From an uncultured Hyphomicrobiales bacterium (GTDB lineage: Bacteria; Pseudomonadota; Alphaproteobacteria; Rhizobiales; Beijerinckiaceae), in assembly GCA_903931945.1 (NCBI GenBank), contig CAIZEI010000202.1, positions 114,452 through 178,451 on the forward strand: a DNA stretch of 64,000 nt. Direction: 5' to 3'. The notes under the pieces are model-generated. The model had not been told where the DNA came from. It did not search any database and saw only the letters and a program-made list of their open reading frames with translations. The number at the start of each line of letters is the position of its first letter. The stretch's first letter is position 1. Shown piece after piece: positions 19,650-28,951 of the stretch. The translations under genes were made by a program, and so were the position numbers.

Positions 19650-19721
19650 ATGACGATGTCAGGTCTGCTGATACTCATCATCGGTGTTATGCTTCTGGCG
19701 CCTGCTATCGCTGAATTATGA
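19650..19721 (+). CDS. Candidate 23-aa hydrophobic microprotein
   Basis: MTMSGLLILIIGVMLLAPAIAEL preceded by gcgggag; not in the ORF track because of its length. Confidence 0.3.
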   Translation: MTMSGLLILIIGVMLLAPAIAEL

Positions 19722-19953
19722 GCTGCGATTCAAGGATGGACAAAAAGCAAAGTCGACCTGCCGGGATTGCAAACCATATCCCTGATCGGCGTGAACGGAT
19801 TGTTCGTGATGGCTTCATATCGCGGCGCTCGATGATTTGTCCCCGGATAAAGCATCGCGGGCGAGAGATTGATTTATCCCATTGTGCTTTAGGCGGATCC
19901 CGTCTCAAGTTTGGCGCATCGCGGCGTTCCGCGCGTGGCGTTGGAATCGTGTG

Positions 19954-20616
19954 ATGGAATCAGGTAAGGTTGGCGCAAAAGCTCATTCCACGATCGAACT
20001 TCCCGCCCCTGTCGCCGGGCCTTCTGCGGGGCTCGACGTCGCGCTGGCGCGGCGACGCACCATTCGCGACATTTCCACGCGACCGCTGCCGCTTCAACTT
20101 CTATCGAACCTGTTGTGGGCGGCGTTCGGGGTCAATCGCAAGGTTGGCCCATTTGGCGGATTGGGCCGCACCGCGGCGTCGGCGAGCAATTCGCAAGAGA
20201 TAGACATCTATGTAGCGATGCAGGAGGGCGTTTTTCTCCATGATGCGAGCCGCGGGGCGCTGGAGCGCGTCGCCGTTGGCGATTGGCGCGCCTCGGCGCT
20301 GACGGTCGGACAGCGTGGCGTCGCGGCCACGGCGCATGCGCAACTCATCTATGTCGTGGATCTCCAACGGCTGACGCACACCGGGGGATTCGATGAGCCT
20401 GGCTTGCATGATCCAGACGTTCAAAAGTCCTATTATTTCGTGGATACCGGAATGATCGCTCAAAACGTGCATTTATTCGCGGCGGCCAATGGCCTCGCCG
20501 CCTGGTTTCACAATTGTGATCGCGCGGGACTCGCCAGGGTCCTGGGCCTCGACGCTGACAAACGCGTCCTGTTCGCGCAGTCGGTCGGGTTTCCCACAAA
20601 GGAAGAGCCATCATGA
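19954..20616 (+). CDS. Nitroreductase family protein (SagB/ThcOx-like)
   Basis: ALARRRTIRDISTRPLPLQLLSNLLWAAFGVNR; C-terminal VDTGMIAQNVHLFAAANGLAAWFH. Confidence 0.8.
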   Translation: MESGKVGAKAHSTIELPAPVAGPSAGLDVALARRRTIRDISTRPLPLQLLSNLLWAAFGVNRKVGPFGGLGRTAASASNSQEIDIYVAMQEGVFLHDASRGALERVAVGDWRASALTVGQRGVAATAHAQLIYVVDLQRLTHTGGFDEPGLHDPDVQKSYYFVDTGMIAQNVHLFAAANGLAAWFHNCDRAGLARVLGLDADKRVLFAQSVGFPTKEEPS

Positions 20617-20816
20617 GGCTTTCCGGAAACGCTATTCTGATCGCGGTCGCGGCGCACATCGCGCCAAAAGCGCTTTGGTTGACTGATGGTCAATCCAGAG
20701 CCTTCCGCGCATCCGCCAGCTCCTGTTTTAGGAACCGCAGCGTCCGCTGCGGACGATGGCCAGGCAATCGCCTGGACGTGCCGATGGAAACAACTCTACG
20801 CTCGCCGCTGTTTGTA

Positions 20817-21887
20817 TCAGTCGATGACCCCGGCGCCGCCGAAGCGCTCGCGCCAGCGTGGGATGACGTCCTTGTTGTAGACATTGTCCGGCACGTTGCC
20901 GCGCAGGGCTGTGAGGATGGAACGCATCGCCCATTCCATGCCTGGCCGCAATTCGCCGTCGAGGTTGTAGGACGCTGAATGCGGCGAGAGCAACACCTTC
21001 GCGCCGAGCTGGCGTAACGGTGAATTCATTGGCAACGGCTCATCCTCGAAGACGTCGAGCGCCGCGCCCGAGATGTGGCGGGCGTCAATTGCCTTCGCGA
21101 GCGCCGATTCGCGGATAACCTTGCCGCGTGCGGTGTTGATGATGGTCGCGCCCTTCTTGCAGAGGGCAATTTCTTTTTCGTCCATCATGAACCGCGTCTC
21201 ATTCGTCAGCGTGACGTGGAAGGAGACCACATCCGATTCGCGCAGGAGCGTCTCGTAATCGACGCGTTTCGCGTTTGAGAGCTGGAACGATGACGGTGGC
21301 GCGTAGGGATCGCAGGCGATGATGCGCACGCGCCAGGGTGCGAGCAACTGCGCAACGCGCATGCCGATACGCCCAAGCCCCACGAGGCCAATCGTGACGC
21401 CCTGCGTATTTTCGGAAATGCGCGCTCCCAGGAACGTCGTCGCCAGCACGGGCTCGCGCCAGCGTCCCTCCCGCACGGCCGCGTCGCGCTCCTGCACTTT
21501 CTTGAGCATGGCGAGGATGAACGTGATCGCCGTCTCGGCGACTCCATAGCAGTTCGACTCGGTTGGCGCGTGGCAAACCATGATGCCGAGTTCGGTCGCG
21601 GCCTCAATGTCCACGTCATCCACGCCGACCGTGTATTTCGCCACGATGCGCAGGCGCTGGCAGGATTCGAGCACACGCCGGGTGATCGGGGTGCAACGGA
21701 TCATCGACCCCATCATGCCGACGCTTTCGCGTGCGGCGACGATCAGTTCATCCTCATACTCCGGCTTTCGGGTCCACGGCCAGTCGCGGTTTCCCAACAC
21801 AATATCGACGCCGGTCTTCTCGACTTCCGTGAGCATGGAAGCCGGTTCGTCGCGCGGCGCGAAGATGAGAACGTTGGGTTTGGCCAT
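20817..21887 (-). CDS. D-2-hydroxyacid dehydrogenase (phosphoglycerate dehydrogenase-like)
   Basis: VTIGLVGLGRIGMRVAQLL; INTARGKVIRESALAKAI; ISGAALDVFEDEPLP. Confidence 0.93.
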   Translation of the reverse strand: MAKPNVLIFAPRDEPASMLTEVEKTGVDIVLGNRDWPWTRKPEYEDELIVAARESVGMMGSMIRCTPITRRVLESCQRLRIVAKYTVGVDDVDIEAATELGIMVCHAPTESNCYGVAETAITFILAMLKKVQERDAAVREGRWREPVLATTFLGARISENTQGVTIGLVGLGRIGMRVAQLLAPWRVRIIACDPYAPPSSFQLSNAKRVDYETLLRESDVVSFHVTLTNETRFMMDEKEIALCKKGATIINTARGKVIRESALAKAIDARHISGAALDVFEDEPLPMNSPLRQLGAKVLLSPHSASYNLDGELRPGMEWAMRSILTALRGNVPDNVYNKDVIPRWRERFGGAGVID

Positions 21888-21933
21888 GGGCATTCCTCCG
21901 CAATGACGCGATTTCTGTCGAGCCAAGCTAGCC

Positions 21934-23046
21934 TTAGATCGGCAGGTTGAACAGCTTGACCGCGTTGTCGCGGACAAGCTTCCGACGCGTGTCGGCGGGC
22001 AGGCCGTGAAGATGCTTCTCCACGTTTTCGCGCGAGTGCGGGAAGCTCATGTTAAAATGTGGATAGTCGCTTGACCAGACGCAGTTGTTCTCGCCCCACC
22101 ACGAGAAGGCGCGGGTCCCCACGAAATCCTCAAGGAATGTGCAGTGGACATGCTCGGCGAAGATCTCGCTCGGTGGACGGGCGATGGCGAACGAATCTGT
22201 TCGACGGAAGCGATCCCAGTAGTAGTCCCACTGCTGCAGCATGAACGGCGCCCAGCCGACCTCGCTTTCCGAAAGCAGGAGCTTCAGCTTCGGATGGCGG
22301 TCAAACGCCCCGGAGAAGATAAAATCGAACAGCGTGTTCGCCGTATCGGCCTCCTTGCGATTCACCGCGTTGCGCAGGCGCTCGTTGCCTTTCGGGCGCG
22401 CTGCGAAATCCTTGGCGTAGGAATGGCCCGTCAGGATGTGGCAGACGATCGGCGCGCCGCATTCAGCCGCCGCCGCCCAGAGCCTGTCGTAGTGGTCGAT
22501 ATCCATGAACGGCAGGCGTGGATCGGGGACCTGCCAGACCATCGCGCCGACCATGCCGATGTCGTGGCCGCGCTGCATTTCCTTGATCGCGCCGTCGATG
22601 TCATAGACCGACAGGCACGGAATGCCGAAGAGGCGTTTCGGTGACGTCTTGCAGTAGTCCGCGAGCCAGTCGTTGAAGACGCGGAATCCCTCGCGCTGGG
22701 TCTCGATGTCGTCGAGGCCGAAAAGCGCCATGCCGTTGTTCGGGAACAGGACCTCAGCTTCAAGTCCGTCGCGCTCCTGATCGGCGACGCGCACTATCGG
22801 GTCGCTGGCGCCGGGCAAGGGCAGGCCGATCTTCACTCTTGGAATGTTCTTCGAAAGCCGCTCGGGCAGAGCGCGCTTCCACAGGTCGTCGGGCTCCACG
22901 ACATGCGAATCGGTGGATATCATCTTTGGCATCGCCGCCAGCGCCGCTGCGTCGAGCGTCGGAATGTCGCCAAGCGAACGGGACGCAAGGGTCTGGTAGT
23001 CGGGAAGAGGCGCGCCACTCCCAGCCGTCATGCGACCTTCGACCAT
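21934..23046 (-). CDS. Amidohydrolase family protein
   Basis: ISTDSHVVEPDDLWK; ADYCKTSPKRLFGIPCLSVYDIDGAIKEMQR; NNCVWSSDYPHFNMSFPHS. Confidence 0.9.
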   Translation of the reverse strand: MVEGRMTAGSGAPLPDYQTLASRSLGDIPTLDAAALAAMPKMISTDSHVVEPDDLWKRALPERLSKNIPRVKIGLPLPGASDPIVRVADQERDGLEAEVLFPNNGMALFGLDDIETQREGFRVFNDWLADYCKTSPKRLFGIPCLSVYDIDGAIKEMQRGHDIGMVGAMVWQVPDPRLPFMDIDHYDRLWAAAAECGAPIVCHILTGHSYAKDFAARPKGNERLRNAVNRKEADTANTLFDFIFSGAFDRHPKLKLLLSESEVGWAPFMLQQWDYYWDRFRRTDSFAIARPPSEIFAEHVHCTFLEDFVGTRAFSWWGENNCVWSSDYPHFNMSFPHSRENVEKHLHGLPADTRRKLVRDNAVKLFNLPI

Positions 23047-23357
23047 CGTCATCCCTCCTTGGTCGGGGGCCATTCGTGGCGACCCATATTTATCAAATTA
23101 GGAGAAACCGATGCGGAGTGTCCAAAACATTCTCATTGGATCTGACCATGTCATTTTATCTGACCAAACTTTTCGGCTTTGCTCAGTTTCGGACAACATT
23201 GGCGCGAACCGGATCGTGAGCGGGATCTGCGAGCGCTTCCGGAGGCTTCTGGATCGCGGCTGGTTTCGCCGGGATAGTCCAATGCGGATGTTCTGCGCCA
23301 CCTCAAATTGTCTGGCCGACGCTCAGCGCTTTTTCGAAATCATGCTATGAATGCGTC

Positions 23358-23954
23358 ATGCCGCCACGCATTATTTTTCTTCGCCATGGCGAGACCGACT
23401 GGAATGTCGAATATCGCTTGCAGGGCCAGCGCGATACGCCGCTGAACGCCCGTGGACGCGATCAGGCCGACGCCGTCGGGCGGTCGATGCGCGATTATTT
23501 TGGCGGCCCCGGCGCGCCGGGAGCCAACGGCCTCAATTTTGTGGCCTCGCCGCTGGAGCGCACGCGTGACACAATGGAGCGCGCGCGGGGCGCTATGGGG
23601 CTGGACCCCAAGGCCTATGGCACAGATCGCAGGCTCGTCGAACTCTCCTTTGGTCGTTGGGAGGGGATGACCTGGCGCGACGTCGTCGCGCGGGAACCGT
23701 GGGCGGCCAGGGCTCGCGAGGGCGACAAATGGCATTTCGTGCCGCCGGGCGGCGAAAGCTATGACATGCTGTCGCATCGGGTGCAGCCATGGCTGGACGA
23801 ACTCACGGGGGAGACATTTGTTGTCTCCCATGGCGGCGTCGCCCGCGTCCTGATGGCGATGATCGGCGGACTTGCTCAGAAAGATGCGCCAATGGCCAAT
23901 ATTGCCCAGGGCCGGGCGCTGATTTTTGAAAACGGGACGTGCCGGTGGCATTAG
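23358..23954 (+). CDS. Histidine phosphatase family protein
   Basis: FLRHGETDWNVEYRLQGQRDTPLNARG; TFVVSHGGVARVLM. Confidence 0.93.
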   Translation: MPPRIIFLRHGETDWNVEYRLQGQRDTPLNARGRDQADAVGRSMRDYFGGPGAPGANGLNFVASPLERTRDTMERARGAMGLDPKAYGTDRRLVELSFGRWEGMTWRDVVAREPWAARAREGDKWHFVPPGGESYDMLSHRVQPWLDELTGETFVVSHGGVARVLMAMIGGLAQKDAPMANIAQGRALIFENGTCRWH

Positions 23955-24071
23955 GGCGGTCGACGGGCGGAGCGTCACGCGCCAGACTATTGCGCCTTCG
24001 CTTCGCGGGGACTATTCCCAAGGGCGAAGCGCGCGGACCAGAGGCCGCGCAGAAACATCTGGAGAGAAACC

Positions 24072-25307
24072 ATGCCGCATGACGACAAGGACGACAAAAC
24101 CGTCACCCATTGGCATGAGCCTGGCGGATTGAAAAAGGCGGGTCTTGGCGAATTCAAGAAACAGCCCACCCCCTATGACGCCTGGATGGAGTCCGAGGGC
24201 GTCCCGGTGTTTCGCGGCATCGGCATTTCGAAGGTGCAGAATCTCCCGCTCATGCCGTGGAAGCGCACGGGCGGGCGCGGTCATTTCATTCAGCTCTATG
24301 GCACTGAAACCAAATGGGGTTGCTATGTCGTCGAAATCCCGCCGGGCGGCGCGCTGAACCCCGAAAAGCATATGTACGAAGAAATCTTCCTTGTTGTGGA
24401 AGGGCGCGGGTCGACGGAAGTCTGGCTCGAAGGCGACAGCAAGAAACATGTCTTCGAATGGCAGAAGGGTTCGATGTTCTCGATCCCGATGAACGCCATG
24501 CACCGGCTCGTCAACGCCACCTCGGGCGGCGCGCTGCTGCTGGGGGGCACGACCGCCCCCGTCGTGCTCAATGCGCTGCAAAACCAAGCCGCAGTGTTCG
24601 ACAACCCCTTCGTGTTCAAGGATCGTTTTTCCGGCGCCGACGATTTCTTCAAGCCGAAAGACGATATCGAGCCTGATCCGGTGCGCGGCCTCGCCATGCG
24701 CAAAACCAACTTTATTCCAGATGTCATCAATTGCGAGCTGCCGCTCGATAACCGGCGTTCGGTCGGCTATCGCCGCGTCGAGCCGCTGATGACCAACAAT
24801 TCTTTCTATTTCTGGATCGGTCAGCACGAGAATGGCCGCTATTCCAAGGGCCACGCGCATACTTCGGCGGCGATCCTGATTTGCCTCAAGGGAAAGGGTT
24901 ATACCTATTCCTGGCCCGAACATTGCGGCGAGCGCCCATGGGAGACGGGGCAGGCCGATCAGGTCAACAGGCTCGATTACGAGCCGATCGGTATGGTGAC
25001 GGCGGCGCCCGGCGGCGCGCGCTGGTATCACCAGCATTTCAGCGTGTCGAAGGACGACTTCCGCCTGACCGCTTGGTTCGGCCCGCATAACCCGGGCCGC
25101 GACCCCGGCGCGCCCGGTCAGAAACACACAGATTACACCGCCATCGACGTCAATCAGGGCGGCACCGCCATCCCCTACTGGATGGAAGACCCCTATATCC
25201 GCACGGAGTATGAAGAAACGCTGCGCCAGAACGGCGTGCCCTGCCGCATGGACGCCAAATGGTACGCCAAGCCGAACGACGCCGATACGCGAAGCGAGGT
25301 GGTGTAG
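24072..25307 (+). CDS. Bicupin domain-containing protein
   Basis: Two cupin-like halves: EIPPGGALNPEKHMYEEIFLVVEGRGSTEVW and ENGRYSKGHAHTSAAILICLKGKGYTYSW. Confidence 0.85.
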   Translation: MPHDDKDDKTVTHWHEPGGLKKAGLGEFKKQPTPYDAWMESEGVPVFRGIGISKVQNLPLMPWKRTGGRGHFIQLYGTETKWGCYVVEIPPGGALNPEKHMYEEIFLVVEGRGSTEVWLEGDSKKHVFEWQKGSMFSIPMNAMHRLVNATSGGALLLGGTTAPVVLNALQNQAAVFDNPFVFKDRFSGADDFFKPKDDIEPDPVRGLAMRKTNFIPDVINCELPLDNRRSVGYRRVEPLMTNNSFYFWIGQHENGRYSKGHAHTSAAILICLKGKGYTYSWPEHCGERPWETGQADQVNRLDYEPIGMVTAAPGGARWYHQHFSVSKDDFRLTAWFGPHNPGRDPGAPGQKHTDYTAIDVNQGGTAIPYWMEDPYIRTEYEETLRQNGVPCRMDAKWYAKPNDADTRSEVV

Positions 25308-25359
25308 GGGCGCAAGGCCGGGCTGCGATATACTTTACAAGCTGGACGCTTCATGCAAC

Positions 25360-25386
25360 ATGCATGGCATGCATGGCATGCATTGT
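25360..25386. repeat. 9-bp tandem repeat (ATGCATGGC)n of overlapping palindromes upstream of a TA operon
   Basis: ATGCATGGC ATGCATGGC ATGCATTG directly upstream of the antitoxin start. Confidence 0.75.
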
Positions 25387-25397
25387 GAGGAATCGAG

Positions 25398-25667
25398 ATG
25401 GAACCAGTCAAGGTCGCCGCCGCCGATTTTCAACGCAACATTGGTCGGTATCAGGATTTGGCGCTGCGACAACCAGTCGCTGTCACACGCAACGGTCGGG
25501 AGAGTTGTGTCTTGATTTCGACCGAGGAATATCAGCGCCTCAAACGCCGGGATCGCGAAGTCCTGGCAATTGAAGACTTTACAGACGCCGACGCGGAGGC
25601 CGTGCGCCAGGCTCGGCCCTCGACGGAATCGGCGACGTTCAATCATGAGTTGAATCGGGACTCGTGA
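25398..25667 (+). CDS. Type II antitoxin, Phd/YefM family
   Basis: MEPVKVAAADFQRNIGRYQDLALRQPVAVTRNGRESCVLISTEEYQRLKR. Confidence 0.88.
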   Translation: MEPVKVAAADFQRNIGRYQDLALRQPVAVTRNGRESCVLISTEEYQRLKRRDREVLAIEDFTDADAEAVRQARPSTESATFNHELNRDS

Positions 25668-26101
25668 CTTTTCCCGTCCCTGTTCCAGGCCTCGTCATCC
25701 GCTACTCCTACCTTTGGAGGCATGAGCAGTCGCAGGGGAGGGAAGAGGGAATCAAGGACCGCCCCTGTGCGGTGTTGTTGTCTGTCCGCGATAAGGCAGG
25801 TGAGCGAAAAGTCGTTGCGCTGCCGATCACGCATACGCCGCCCCGCGACCCAGCGCATGGCGTCGAGATTCCTGCGGCAACCAAACAACGGCTTGGCCTT
25901 GATAACGCTCGTTCATGGATCGTAATTTCAGAAAGCAATCGATTTATCTGGCCCGGCCCGGACTTGCGCTTTGCCAGGAATGGCGATCAGGCAAGCGTTG
26001 TCCATGGCGAGTTACCCGCCGCGCTTTTTGAAATCGTCCGCGCGAAATGGCTGGCGCTTTTTCGCGCGTCAAAGACCCATATTATCTCGCGCTCGGAATG
26101 A
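25664..26101 (+). CDS. PemK/MazF-like toxin
   Basis: GTGA overlap with the antitoxin; GLVIRYSYLWRHEQSQGREEGIKDRPCAVLLSV, VVALPITHTPP, RSWIVISESNRFIWPGPDLR. Confidence 0.8.
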   Translation: MTFPVPVPGLVIRYSYLWRHEQSQGREEGIKDRPCAVLLSVRDKAGERKVVALPITHTPPRDPAHGVEIPAATKQRLGLDNARSWIVISESNRFIWPGPDLRFARNGDQASVVHGELPAALFEIVRAKWLALFRASKTHIISRSE

Positions 26102-26149
26102 CGCAAAAACGACAGGCCGCGCCTGGCGGCTGATCGGGCGCAAGCGGTC

Positions 26150-27067
26150 TCATCTGCGTCCGAACCATTCGGCCATCGTCACGCCGCCGATCACCAGCGC
26201 CAGCGCGACGCCGTGATACAATGCGAAGGGCTCGCCGAGCATCAGTGTGGAAAGCGTTGCGCCGATCGCCGGGGTGAGATTGTAAAACAGGGTCGCGCGC
26301 CCCGGCCCGATCAGTTCCACGGCCCGGATGAAGAACACCTGCGACAGAAGCGTCGGAAAGATCGTGACATAAAGGAGGATGAGCATCCCCTTTAATGTTG
26401 GCCACATAAATCCGCCGCCGATGATTTCAAGCGCGAATACGGGCAGCGAGGAGACCAGCGCCGCGAGCGCCAGCGCCACGAAGAAGCCCATCGACGAGAC
26501 TTTGGGGCGGGTCCGCAACGCCAGCGTGTAGCCACCGTAAAAGCATGACGCGAGGAGCATCCCGATGTCGCCGAAATTGAACTTCATGGCGGAAAGTTCG
26601 CTGAGATCGCCGTGCGCCCCTACCAGCGCCGCGCCGACCAGCGTCATCGCGCAACCCGCCGCCTGCGCGGGGCGCACTGGCGTGCGCCACAAAACGAACG
26701 CGCCGATGAACACGAGCACCGGCGTGACGCCTTGCAGGATCGAGATATTCAGGCCCGATGTGTAATGGGCGGCGGTGTAATAAAGCGAGTGGTAGCCGGT
26801 AAATCCGATACCCCCCATCAGCAACAGGCGCAGCCAGTGCTGGCTGAGCAAGGGCAGATCGGCAATAAACGCCTTGCGGGCGGTGAACAACAGCACGCCG
26901 CAGGCGAAGGCCCAGCGGCCCGTCACCAGCGACATGGGCGATATCTCGCCAACCGCCTCGCGCGCCGCAACCACATTGCCGCCCCAGAACAGGCAGGTCA
27001 GCGTCAGCAAAAGCCACGGGTTGGCGAAAAATCGTTCCGTCGGACTTGCGGGGACAGTCGACACCAT
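26150..27067 (-). CDS. DMT superfamily (EamA-type) transporter
   Basis: Multiple TM segments in two halves; LLTLTCLFWGGNVVAAREAVGEISPMSLVTGRW. Confidence 0.93.
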   Translation of the reverse strand: MVSTVPASPTERFFANPWLLLTLTCLFWGGNVVAAREAVGEISPMSLVTGRWAFACGVLLFTARKAFIADLPLLSQHWLRLLLMGGIGFTGYHSLYYTAAHYTSGLNISILQGVTPVLVFIGAFVLWRTPVRPAQAAGCAMTLVGAALVGAHGDLSELSAMKFNFGDIGMLLASCFYGGYTLALRTRPKVSSMGFFVALALAALVSSLPVFALEIIGGGFMWPTLKGMLILLYVTIFPTLLSQVFFIRAVELIGPGRATLFYNLTPAIGATLSTLMLGEPFALYHGVALALVIGGVTMAEWFGRR

Positions 27068-27226
27068 CAGCCTTTCATTCTGGCGGGCAGCGACCATGTA
27101 CCCAATCGTGACAGGCCTGTAACCCCGAAATGTCGCGCCTTCGCCTCCATTTCACCTGAATCCCCCCGCTGCATACGCCTGCCGGCTGCGCCAAACCGCT
27201 GGCAGACCCATTTTTCGGAGAAATCG

Positions 27227-28951
27227 ATGCTATATGCGCCCGTCAAACCTTTTATCGCGATGCTGGGCGGCGTTCTTGCGCTGACGCGTGGAGCCCCGGC
27301 ATTGGCGAGCAATATTGAAGCGGTGTCTCATATTGACTCAGCGCTGGTCTATCCCGATGCAGCGGCTGTTACACGCACTGCCGATGTCGAATTGCCCGAG
27401 GGAGCGACAACGCTGATTTTTCGGGGCTTGCCGATGGGGCTAGACCCCGCCTCGCTGCGCGTCAGCGCGCAGGCCAGCGGCAGGGTCTCCATTGCTTCTA
27501 TCGAGACAAGGGTAACGCCCGAGGGGCCGCCCGAATCAGTCTACGACGGCAAACTGAAAGCGCTGCGAAGCGACCGCGAGAACTGGCAGACGACACTGGA
27601 GGCGCTGGAGGCCAAAAAGGCGATGATGATTCGCTTTTCGCAGTCGGGCCCGGAGAAACTGTCACCGGATTCCAGACCGCTCGATATCTCCCAGTGGCAA
27701 TCGGCCTGGGATACGGTGGGCGCCGGACTCGCCAAAACGGGCGACGATTTGAATGCCGCCAAAGCGAAAATTCGCGAAATCGATGCGCAGATCGCCGCTC
27801 TTGAGCAGATCAGGCAAAAGCCGCCATCGCAAGTCCGCGCCACGCGCGAGGCGAGCGTTGCTGTCGATGCCGAGTCCAACACCCGCGCGAGCCTGCGCCT
27901 GACCTACCGCATCGCGGGCGCCGGCTGGCAGCCCGCCTACGACGCGCGTCTGGAGACCAACGCAGGCGGCAAAGCGGCGCTCGAACTGGTGCGGCGCGCG
28001 ACGATCGCGCAACGGACCGGAGAAGACTGGACCGACGTGGCCCTTTCTGTTTCGACCACGCGCGCGCAGCGCAACGCCGAAGCTCCGGAAGTCTATACGC
28101 AGCGCATTTCCTTTTATGAGCCGCCTGTGGCCGCCGCATTGGCTGGCGGCGTCGGCGCTCGCGCCCGGCAGGCGGCGTTGCCGCAAGCTGCGCCTCCACA
28201 GATGGATCGGCCTGCGCTGGACGCCATGCTTCAGGAAAAGGCGGTCGCTGGAAAAAGCGTTGACGCTGTTGAGCAACAATCCACGATTGATGCGGCGGCC
28301 TATCAGGCGTCATTCCAGATTCCGGGGCGCGTGACGATTGCATCGGACGGGGCGAGCAAGGGGTTCCGGATTTTGACCGCCAATTTCAGTCCGGACCTGT
28401 TGCTCCGCGCATCTCCCGCAATCGATCCAACCGCGTATCTGCAAGCCCGTATCGTGAATGGCGAGGATGCGCCTCTGTTGCCGGGGGCCGTCAATGTCAC
28501 AAGGGATGGCGAGTTCGTGGGCGTGTCGCGGATCGGTCTGGTTGCGCCGGGCGATTCGACCGATCTGGGTTTTGGCGCAGACGACCGCGTCAAAATCGCG
28601 CGCGCGCCGGTGAAACGCAAGGAAAACGAGCCGCAATGGTTCGGCTCAACCAAAACCGAGACGCGCGAGTTTAAAACCACGATCAAGAACCTTCACCCCT
28701 TCCCCCTGAAAATGAACATCGTGGATCAAATTCCAATTTCCGAGAATACGGCAATTACAATCGATCAACTGCCGGCGACAACGCCGCCGACTGAAAAAAA
28801 CATCAACGATCGCAGAAGCGTGATGGGCTGGACATTCGATCTGGCGCCGGGCGACACCAAAAACATTACACTGGCCTATCGTATGAAATGGCCTGCGGAT
28901 CGCGATGTCATGTTCGAGACTTTGCCCGATGGGCGCACATTTACGCGATAG
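27227..28951 (+). CDS. Mucoidy inhibitor MuiA family / DUF4139 domain protein
   Basis: Signal peptide; VSHIDSALVYPDAAAVTRTADVELPEGATTLIFRGLP; NLHPFPLKMNIVDQIPISEN. The ORF-track start at 26612 is too far upstream. Confidence 0.88.
   Translation: MLYAPVKPFIAMLGGVLALTRGAPALASNIEAVSHIDSALVYPDAAAVTRTADVELPEGATTLIFRGLPMGLDPASLRVSAQASGRVSIASIETRVTPEGPPESVYDGKLKALRSDRENWQTTLEALEAKKAMMIRFSQSGPEKLSPDSRPLDISQWQSAWDTVGAGLAKTGDDLNAAKAKIREIDAQIAALEQIRQKPPSQVRATREASVAVDAESNTRASLRLTYRIAGAGWQPAYDARLETNAGGKAALELVRRATIAQRTGEDWTDVALSVSTTRAQRNAEAPEVYTQRISFYEPPVAAALAGGVGARARQAALPQAAPPQMDRPALDAMLQEKAVAGKSVDAVEQQSTIDAAAYQASFQIPGRVTIASDGASKGFRILTANFSPDLLLRASPAIDPTAYLQARIVNGEDAPLLPGAVNVTRDGEFVGVSRIGLVAPGDSTDLGFGADDRVKIARAPVKRKENEPQWFGSTKTETREFKTTIKNLHPFPLKMNIVDQIPISENTAITIDQLPATTPPTEKNINDRRSVMGWTFDLAPGDTKNITLAYRMKWPADRDVMFETLPDGRTFTR

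Noticed and set aside
26612-27226. N-terminal ~205 aa of the 779-aa ORF
   Set aside because: Antisense to the EamA transporter. The real MuiA-like start with signal peptide is ATG 27227.
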